Origin: an uncultured Lachnoanaerobaculum sp.
GTDB taxonomy: Bacteria; Bacillota; Clostridia; Lachnospirales; Lachnospiraceae
Direction: 5' to 3'
Assembly (NCBI GenBank): GCA_937925515.1
Contig: CALALP010000098.1
Location: 1-28,018 of the forward strand
Length of the DNA: 28,018 bases
Shown here: one piece after another, positions 22,678-28,018 of the stretch
How positions within the stretch are numbered: the stretch's first letter is position 1
How the letters are laid out: every line of letters starts with the position of its first letter
Translations under genes and position numbers: made by a program
The notes under the pieces: model-generated
Told to the model about the DNA's origin: nothing
The model's input: the letters and a program-made list of their open reading frames with translations, nothing else
Database searches by the model: none

Positions 22678-22712
22678 CCAAAACTTATATTAAATCAATC
22701 TAAACCAACAAA

Positions 22713-24380
22713 TTACTCAATAGTAATTTGGTCAATCTTCTTGTTCTTGAAATGAATTGCATAATCATTTCCGTCTTTCTTACTACCAGTATTAACAATA
22801 ATACCGGCTGTATTTACAACATAGAAATCACTATCTGCTGGAAGTCCGGAAATATTCCAAGTTTCTTTCTTAGCTCCTGCAACCTTTGTTCCATAAGTAT
22901 TCTTAAAGTCATTAGTTGAAATTGTTACAACCTTATTTCTATCAGCTAATGCAACACTGTCCTCATTCTTATAAACTCTTACTATCTGGAACTTATCATC
23001 AGCACTAGCAGACACTAACTTACCAGCTTGATATACGCTCTTGTTCTTGTTTCCAAGTCCATTCTCTCCTTGTCCCTTGCTAGCAGATGCAGTCTTAAAG
23101 AAGAACTTAACTGACTCATCATCAAGAGTAACTGTCTGATTTCCTGTCTTCATAGAACCATCTGTATCTGGACCAAAGAAGTAAGCTGCAAGCTTTCCTG
23201 CATTGATGTCAGCTTGATGATCAGTTACAAACTTAGAATACTTGCTTGGAGTATTGTAATCATCATCTCCATGAATCTTTGCTATTGCGTTTGAACCTGT
23301 TGATGCAAACTCAACAAAGTGAAGTCCTGAAACCATTTTACCATACTCGTTGAATGCGTACTTCTTACCATTGATTGACTTGATTTCATTTGCTACAATC
23401 TTTCCGTCATTACCTGCATAGTACCAAGCATCACTACCATTATTGTAGTCATCCTTATTTAAGTACTGACCTGCAACAACCTTGAACCAACCCTTGGTCT
23501 TTCTAGCACCGTCTTGAGGTGTTGAGAAGTAACCAAATGTCTTTGTATAGCCAGCTCCACCCTGTCCTTCTCTTGCGTTAGGGCTTGTAGCCTTATCATT
23601 TGTTACATTTGAATCAGTAGATGTCTTCTTATACCAGTCAGCCATCATACGTCCATATTGATCAAATGCATACTTAGCACCATTGATTGATGCACTGTCT
23701 GTATCCTTTTGTTTCTTTCCTGATGCCTTGAAGTAGAACCATCTTGTTTGATCTGAATCCCAGAAGTCCTCACCCGGTTGTGAATCTGATGCGTTATTAT
23801 CAACGATTGAGATTTCTCTCCAACCTGCTGCTAGAGAACCATCTGATTCATCACCGAAGTAGTACTCACCATTCTGCCATGAACTCTCATCAGTAGAGTT
23901 TACCATTTCACCTGTTTCACTAACCCAACCAAAGAGCATCTTACCATTCTCATTAAATGCATATCTCTTACCATTGATTGACTTAAGTGTAAGTCTTCCA
24001 CCTGCTGACTTATAAGCCTTACCATTAGCACCGAAGTAGTACCAAATAGCGTTAGGCTCGTTAGCATCATCGCCTGCATTAGGATTGTCAACTGATACCC
24101 AACGATTTGTAACCATGGCACCGTTAGCATCAGTGTAATATAAATCATCATTTGACTCAACGAGAGAATCAACAACCATTTCTCCCTGATCATTTAAGTA
24201 AAACCAGTTCTCTCCTGATTTTGCCCAAGTATCTGTTACTTTCTCTCCACTCTTCCTGTAATATACCCATACACCATTTTCTTCCTGCCAGCCTGTAGCT
24301 GCAAAAGAAGTCATAGATGCACCGATTGCAAGAAGTGCCGCTGCAGAAACTACTGCTGCAATTTTAGTTTGCTTCTTCAT
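22713..24380 (-). CDS. Secreted choline-binding-repeat (cell-wall-binding) protein 1
   Basis: The 555-aa exported protein has a signal peptide (MKKQTKIAAVVSAAALLAIG, cut around Ala27) and a long array of aromatic-rich cell-wall/choline-binding repeats: GW...WVYYR..GE, W.YYFG.NGK, KRYAFNENGKM and similar units to about residue 400. These repeats bind phosphocholine on surface polymers through Trp/Tyr cages and hold the protein outside the cell without a membrane anchor. The C-terminal 130 residues contain no repeats and no recognised enzyme motif. Codons are visibly different from the neighbours: Lys is mostly AAG and many codons end in C, a sign of strong expression. The ATG follows AAGGAGAG at somewhat long spacing. 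Signal-peptide junction and first repeat resemble choline-binding-repeat protein 2. Ligand identity is inferred from the repeats and the neighbouring choline enzyme. Confidence 0.85.
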   Translation of the reverse strand: MKKQTKIAAVVSAAALLAIGASMTSFAATGWQEENGVWVYYRKSGEKVTDTWAKSGENWFYLNDQGEMVVDSLVESNDDLYYTDANGAMVTNRWVSVDNPNAGDDANEPNAIWYYFGANGKAYKSAGGRLTLKSINGKRYAFNENGKMLFGWVSETGEMVNSTDESSWQNGEYYFGDESDGSLAAGWREISIVDNNASDSQPGEDFWDSDQTRWFYFKASGKKQKDTDSASINGAKYAFDQYGRMMADWYKKTSTDSNVTNDKATSPNAREGQGGAGYTKTFGYFSTPQDGARKTKGWFKVVAGQYLNKDDYNNGSDAWYYAGNDGKIVANEIKSINGKKYAFNEYGKMVSGLHFVEFASTGSNAIAKIHGDDDYNTPSKYSKFVTDHQADINAGKLAAYFFGPDTDGSMKTGNQTVTLDDESVKFFFKTASASKGQGENGLGNKNKSVYQAGKLVSASADDKFQIVRVYKNEDSVALADRNKVVTISTNDFKNTYGTKVAGAKKETWNISGLPADSDFYVVNTAGIIVNTGSKKDGNDYAIHFKNKKIDQITIE

Positions 24381-24454
24381 AATAAATGCACTCTCCTTTT
24401 TATCTTTTTATTGAAATCCGCTTTAGTAAAGTTTCCTAACTGCGTTCAAGTCTT

Positions 24455-24483
24455 ATCATACTACGAAAACTTAAAATTTTCAA
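24455..24483 (-). promoter_or_regulatory. Promoter of choline-binding-repeat protein 1
   Basis: On the minus strand TTGAAA (24483-24478), a 17-nt spacer and TATGAT (24460-24455), giving a leader of about 70 nt to the ATG at 24380. Confidence 0.65.
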
Positions 24484-24613
24484 TACTTTTGTAATATGTT
24501 TTCTCCAAACTTGAACTTGGGTTAAGTATAAACCATCTGAAAATAAAATTCTATATATTTTCTATGGAAATTTTCTTACAAAAACCTTACTATATGATAG
24601 TTTTATCACTTAT

Positions 24614-24646
24614 TTACTTTCAAAAATACCTCAACTATGCTATAAT
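24614..24646 (+). promoter_or_regulatory. Extended -10 promoter of the choline enzyme gene
   Basis: TGCTATAAT (24638-24646) is a perfect extended -10; the upstream element TTACTTTCA (24614-24622) stands in for a weak -35. The same pairing of elements recurs before choline-binding-repeat protein 2. Confidence 0.7.
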
Positions 24647-24680
24647 GTTCATTAAATGAGATTTTTAATCTAAAATGAAC
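24647..24680 (+). promoter_or_regulatory. Nested palindrome between promoter and start (operator or hairpin)
   Basis: GTTCATT (24647-24653) is complementary to AATGAAC (24674-24680), and inside it AGATT (24659-24663) is complementary to AATCT (24667-24671). The element begins right at the -10 box and spans the expected transcription start. This is the position of a repressor operator, and the gene product itself carries a DNA-binding domain. Confidence 0.5.
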
Positions 24681-24703
24681 TAATTTTCAACTAGGAGGTA
24701 TTT

Positions 24704-26554
24704 ATGAATAAGATAATACATATCTGTAGAGATATTTTAGAAAACCCTCAAATCACACAACGTGAACTTGCATTAAAGCTAAACATATCACTTGGTGCAG
24801 TCAACAACTATATCTCAAAAGCAATTAAACTTTCATATATAGAGAAATCAACTTCCTCTTATATTATAACAGAAATCGGAAAAAAACAACTTGAAAATTA
24901 TAAAGTTGATAATGCAGTTATAATTGCTGCCGGATTTGGTTCAAGATTTGTTCCACTTACTTATGACACACCCAAGGGACTATTGAAAGTATATGGCGAA
25001 AAAATGATTGAGCGTCAAATAAAACAATTACATGAAGTCGGTATATTTGACATTACAATAGTAGTAGGTTACTTAAAAGAAAAATTTGAATACCTCATTG
25101 ACAAATTCAAAGTAAAACTACTATATAATCCTGAATTTAAAAATAAAAATACATTAGCCACCCTCTATCATGCAAAAGATTTATTTTATAATAAGAATAC
25201 TTATCTACTCGCCTCTGATAATTGGCTTAGAAATAATATGTATCATCTATATGAACCTAATTCATGGTATTCTGCCTCTTATATGGAGGGAAACACTAAG
25301 GAGTGGTGCATTTCATATAATAAAAAGGGAGTTATAACAAAGTTGGAGGTAGGGGGCAGTGATAGTTATGTAATGTATGGTCCTGCTTACTTTGATAAAG
25401 CATTTTCAAATAAATTCTTTCCTATTATAGAAAGTTATTATAAAAGGACAGGTACTGAGGAGTATTATTGGGAGCAAGTCCTTATGGATCTTATCAACTC
25501 ACAAAATAATCCACTCCCTGACATATACATTAATCCTCAACCAAAAGAACAAGTGTATGAATTTGAAAACTTAGAGGAACTTCGTGCATTTGACGAACAT
25601 TATAATCATTCTTCTGATAATGAGGCAATGAAACTTATTTCAAATGTATTTAATATACCTGAATATGCCATTACTGATATAAAATGTCTTAAAGCAGGCA
25701 TGACAAATAAGTCATTTTTATTTAGCATTAATCTAAATAATAGGCTTAAAATTAATGCAGATGACATTAACATTTACAAAAATAACACAACCCTCAGATA
25801 CATTTGTAGAATCCCCGGAAAGGGAACTGAGGAGCTAATAGACAGAAAAGCAGAATATGAAAACTACAAGGCTGTAAATAATCTATATATAACTGAAAAT
25901 ATCATTTACTTTGATTATAATACAGGTTATAAGATTTCAGAGTTTTATGAAAATTCAAGAAATTCGGACTTTCATAGCCAAAAAGACATAGAAAGTTGCA
26001 TGGAAGTACTTAGAACACTCCATAAAAGTTCTTGTACCGTTAATCATGAATTTAATATAGAAGAAAGAATTAATTTCTATGAAAAGCTTTGTCTTAAATC
26101 AGGCGAAATACCTTTTGAGGACTATAACATTGTAAGGCAAAAAATGAATGAGTTAATCTCCTATCTTAAAACTCTTGATAGAACCAAGGTTTTAGCTCAT
26201 ATAGACAGCGTGTCTGATAACTTTTTATTTGTAAATGTTTATGGCAGGGAAGAAATACGACTAATAGATTGGGAATACGCCGGAATGGCTGATCCTTTGA
26301 TAGACATTGCTATGTCTAGTATTTATTCTTACTTTAATAAAGAAGAAACTTTAAATTTGCTTGAAACATATCTTGAGCATACTCCAACTGATTTGGAGAA
26401 AAAAATCGTGTATGCCTATATGGCACTTGGTGGGTTTGCTTGGACTCTTTGGGCAGTCTATAAGTCTAGTTTAGGAGAAACTTTTGGCGAATATACATTG
26501 ATAATGTACAGATATGCAAAAGACTATTATAATGAAGTAATGAATATAGATTAA
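24704..26554 (+). CDS. Fusion: winged helix - LicC-like cytidylyltransferase - LicA-like choline kinase
   Basis: The 616-aa, apparently intact cytosolic fusion would carry out two successive steps of choline activation. Residues 1-65 are a winged helix (ITQRELALKLNISLGAVNNYI). Residues 70 to about 300 are a nucleotidyltransferase with AAGFGSR (75-81) and TPKGLL (Lys91), like phosphocholine cytidylyltransferase LicC. Residues about 310-616 are a choline/ethanolamine kinase with LKAGMTNKSF near its start, the catalytic HIDSVSDN (His499, Asp501, Asn506) and DWEYAG (Asp522, Glu524). Together they would turn choline into CDP-choline for decorating surface polymers. Choline-binding-repeat proteins on both sides support that role. 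The choline transporter (LicB) and transferase (LicD) are not in the window. AGGAGG precedes the ATG. Substrate could also be ethanolamine or a related amino-alcohol. Confidence 0.87.
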   Translation: MNKIIHICRDILENPQITQRELALKLNISLGAVNNYISKAIKLSYIEKSTSSYIITEIGKKQLENYKVDNAVIIAAGFGSRFVPLTYDTPKGLLKVYGEKMIERQIKQLHEVGIFDITIVVGYLKEKFEYLIDKFKVKLLYNPEFKNKNTLATLYHAKDLFYNKNTYLLASDNWLRNNMYHLYEPNSWYSASYMEGNTKEWCISYNKKGVITKLEVGGSDSYVMYGPAYFDKAFSNKFFPIIESYYKRTGTEEYYWEQVLMDLINSQNNPLPDIYINPQPKEQVYEFENLEELRAFDEHYNHSSDNEAMKLISNVFNIPEYAITDIKCLKAGMTNKSFLFSINLNNRLKINADDINIYKNNTTLRYICRIPGKGTEELIDRKAEYENYKAVNNLYITENIIYFDYNTGYKISEFYENSRNSDFHSQKDIESCMEVLRTLHKSSCTVNHEFNIEERINFYEKLCLKSGEIPFEDYNIVRQKMNELISYLKTLDRTKVLAHIDSVSDNFLFVNVYGREEIRLIDWEYAGMADPLIDIAMSSIYSYFNKEETLNLLETYLEHTPTDLEKKIVYAYMALGGFAWTLWAVYKSSLGETFGEYTLIMYRYAKDYYNEVMNID

Positions 26555-26601
26555 AATAAAGTCTAGTTTACAGAAGTTTTTTTATAAAAGTAAGAAAAGA
26601 G

Positions 26602-26633
26602 TTACTTTCATTACTCTATTTCTATGTTATAAT
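26602..26633 (+). promoter_or_regulatory. Extended -10 promoter of choline-binding-repeat protein 2
   Basis: TTACTTTCA (26602-26610) and TGTTATAAT (26625-26633), the latter an extended -10 preceded by CTA as in the choline enzyme promoter. GGAGG (26662-26666) then lies 8 nt before the ATG. No clear terminator of the preceding gene is seen in 26555-26600. Confidence 0.65.
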
Positions 26634-26674
26634 AGAGGATAGCTTTATTATTTATATATTTGGAGGAAAGGTAA

Positions 26675-27946
26675 ATGAGAAAAGTTGGTTCACTTTACGC
26701 CTTAGCTTTAGCAGGCATTTTGAGTATATCATCAATAACCACAAGCTTTGCAGCCTCAGGTTGGCAACAGGAAAACAACAACTGGTATTACTATGACTCA
26801 AATGGAACAAAGCATAAGGGTTGGATACAAACTAAAGACGGATACTATTACATGGATTTATCAAGTGGCATTATGACAACAGGTTGGAAATCTGTAAATA
26901 AGAAATGGTATTATTTTAAAAATAGTGGTCTTATGAATATCGGTTGGGTTAAGGACAATGGTAGTTGGTTCTACAACCTTGCAGACGGAACTATGGTTAT
27001 TTCAAGTTGGCTCAAAATAAGTAACAACTATTACTATATGCGTAGCAATGGTGCTATGGCAATAGGTTGGAGAAATATGAATGACTCTTGGTACTATTTT
27101 AAGCAAGACGGTAGATGTACCTTTGGTTGGAGAAAAATAAATGATAAATGGTACTATTTTAATACTGACGGAAAAATGGCTACTAATTGGGTTAAAATCG
27201 ACAATGTTTATTTCTTCTTTGATGCAGCTAACGGAGCTATGAAAACTGGTTGGTTAAATGACGGCAAAAATCAATACTACATGAGTACTGAAACAGGAAA
27301 AGAACTTGGTAAGATGAGTGTTGGTTGGAAGAAGATAGAAAAACATTGGTATCATTTTAGCACAAGTGGACACATGCAAAAAGGTTGGGTAAAGTCAGGA
27401 GAGAAATATTACTATTTGGGTGATGACGGTAAAATGGTATTAAATACCACAATTAAGATTGACGGCAAGGATTATACATTTGATAAATCAGGTGCTTATA
27501 CTGAATCTGCAAATAGAAAAGATACTACTGCCCCTACGGTCAGTGCTCCCCCCACAGAAAGCCAGTCAGTAAGTAATCAAGGCAATACTACAAGCACAAC
27601 AGTAGAGAGTAGTAGTACTAAATCAAATGAGATTTTAGGTACTAATGCACCTACTTTGGTCGATGCTACGACTGGCGTATCAACTACAACTAAGAGTCAA
27701 ACAAACTCTACCACTTCATCTGCAAATTCGCCTGCACCTAAGGGTGGTATAGATACAAATACAAGTTCATATAATCCTACTACATCTACAACACAAGCAA
27801 GTACTACAAACTCAGGGAATAACCCTGCACCTGCTCAAAACGGCAATTCTATAAACATAAATAGTAATCAAAACAGTACTCAAACTACAAGTCAAGTAGG
27901 TGGTAATGGTAAATTAGAGGCAGGTCTTACCAATGGACCTCAGTAA
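26675..27946 (+). CDS. Secreted choline-binding-repeat protein 2 with Ser/Thr-rich tail
   Basis: The 423-aa exported protein has a signal peptide (MRKVGSLYALALAGILSISS, cut after SFA). About eleven canonical choline-binding repeats of roughly 20 residues (about 30-285) follow the GW...WYYF...G.M..GW pattern with little degeneration. The last 135 residues are Ser, Thr, Asn and Pro-rich, low-complexity and probably extended or glycosylated. There is no LPxTG or membrane anchor, and no catalytic domain. In pneumococcus such repeat arrays dock proteins onto phosphocholine-teichoic acid. The gene directly follows the choline-activating fusion gene and shares its promoter type, so the anchor protein and the enzyme making its ligand precursor are probably co-regulated. 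The exported tail might be a spacer or adhesin; nothing identifies its partner. Confidence 0.88.
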   Translation: MRKVGSLYALALAGILSISSITTSFAASGWQQENNNWYYYDSNGTKHKGWIQTKDGYYYMDLSSGIMTTGWKSVNKKWYYFKNSGLMNIGWVKDNGSWFYNLADGTMVISSWLKISNNYYYMRSNGAMAIGWRNMNDSWYYFKQDGRCTFGWRKINDKWYYFNTDGKMATNWVKIDNVYFFFDAANGAMKTGWLNDGKNQYYMSTETGKELGKMSVGWKKIEKHWYHFSTSGHMQKGWVKSGEKYYYLGDDGKMVLNTTIKIDGKDYTFDKSGAYTESANRKDTTAPTVSAPPTESQSVSNQGNTTSTTVESSSTKSNEILGTNAPTLVDATTGVSTTTKSQTNSTTSSANSPAPKGGIDTNTSSYNPTTSTTQASTTNSGNNPAPAQNGNSININSNQNSTQTTSQVGGNGKLEAGLTNGPQ

Positions 27947-27961
27947 GATAATTGTTGTAAA

Positions 27962-28018
27962 ATAGATAAATATGGGGCTTGTGCAAAACATCTATCTATA
28001 TGGGATTTGTCCCCCATA
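27962..28018. repeat. Interleaved inverted repeats at the window edge
   Basis: ATAGATA (27962-27968) pairs with TATCTAT (27993-27999), and TATGGGG (27971-27977) with CCCCATA (28012-28018). The pairs interleave, as in a pseudoknot. Alternatively TATGGG (27999-28004) pairs with CCCATA (28013-28018) as a simple hairpin that could terminate the preceding gene. The window ends here, so neither reading can be completed. Confidence 0.4.

Larger units (their letters stand above)
24381..24703. other. Divergent intergenic region of the surface-protein and choline-enzyme genes
   Basis: This 323-bp gap contains the leftward promoter and roughly 70-nt leader of choline-binding-repeat protein 1, the rightward promoter and palindrome of the choline enzyme gene, and about 120 bp of AT-rich DNA between them (24500-24610) in which I see no gene or clear motif. 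Confidence 0.7.

Noticed and set aside
23900..24193. 97-aa frame within the choline-binding-repeat protein 1 gene
   Set aside because: It is an alternative frame of the same repeat-coding DNA, with no start signal.
26598..26617. AGAGT...ACTCT inverted repeat around the promoter of choline-binding-repeat protein 2
   Set aside because: The arms are only 5 bp with a 10-nt gap, too weak to report as an operator.

Overview
The window is low-GC, AT-rich DNA with Firmicutes gene content and order: lepA-hemW, rpsT beside holA and comEC, a DegV protein and a GerMN lipoprotein. The GC-poor codon use, the CptIN-type toxin-antitoxin locus and the choline-binding-repeat surface proteins point to Clostridia, most likely a Lachnospiraceae-like anaerobe. 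This assignment is inference from gene content; no rRNA or other marker gives a genus.

Left part (1-7.1 kb, minus strand): a LacX-type aldose-1-epimerase relative with its own promoter, then a tightly packed unit read right to left. It holds an OmpR-type response regulator, a large multi-membrane-segment histidine kinase, two tandem TolC/OEP-fold secreted coiled-coil proteins and a NUDIX ADP-ribose pyrophosphatase. A GC-rich perfect hairpin closes it.

7.0-7.9 kb (minus strand): a complete type III (RNA-protein) toxin-antitoxin locus. In order it has a sigma-A promoter, two 50-nt tandem RNA repeats that each fold as an H-type pseudoknot, an intrinsic terminator, and a 180-aa CptN/ToxN-like endoribonuclease with its own Shine-Dalgarno and a downstream terminator. 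Next comes a 650-aa carbohydrate-binding-domain lipoprotein with a long Arg/Asp/Ser/Asn-rich tail.

10-20.2 kb: housekeeping core. lepA-hemW (minus) diverges from rpsT (plus, UUG start, structured leader). rpsT converges on a probable five-gene unit degV - histidine kinase - GerMN lipoprotein - comEC - holA (minus).

20.3-22.5 kb: a small accessory pair, convergently transcribed. One gene encodes an Rpn-family PD-(D/E)XK nuclease with a strong internal ribosome-binding site and in-frame ATG just before a nine-unit tetrapeptide repeat, which is the gene-within-gene toxin/antitoxin layout. The other encodes a RecG-like ATP-binding regulator that appears to have lost its Schlafen AlbA_2 domain and carries its own 12-bp repeat tract.

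22.7-28.0 kb: a phosphocholine module. Two secreted choline-binding-repeat proteins flank a fusion of a winged helix, a CTP:phosphocholine cytidylyltransferase (LicC-like) and a choline kinase (LicA-like). The fusion protein would make CDP-choline for surface decoration, and the repeat proteins would bind the decorated polymer. A hairpin-forming palindrome lies between the fusion gene's promoter and its start codon. The two systems that most deserve a second look are the type III toxin-antitoxin locus and the Rpn gene-within-gene; the fused regulator-LicC-LicA protein comes next.
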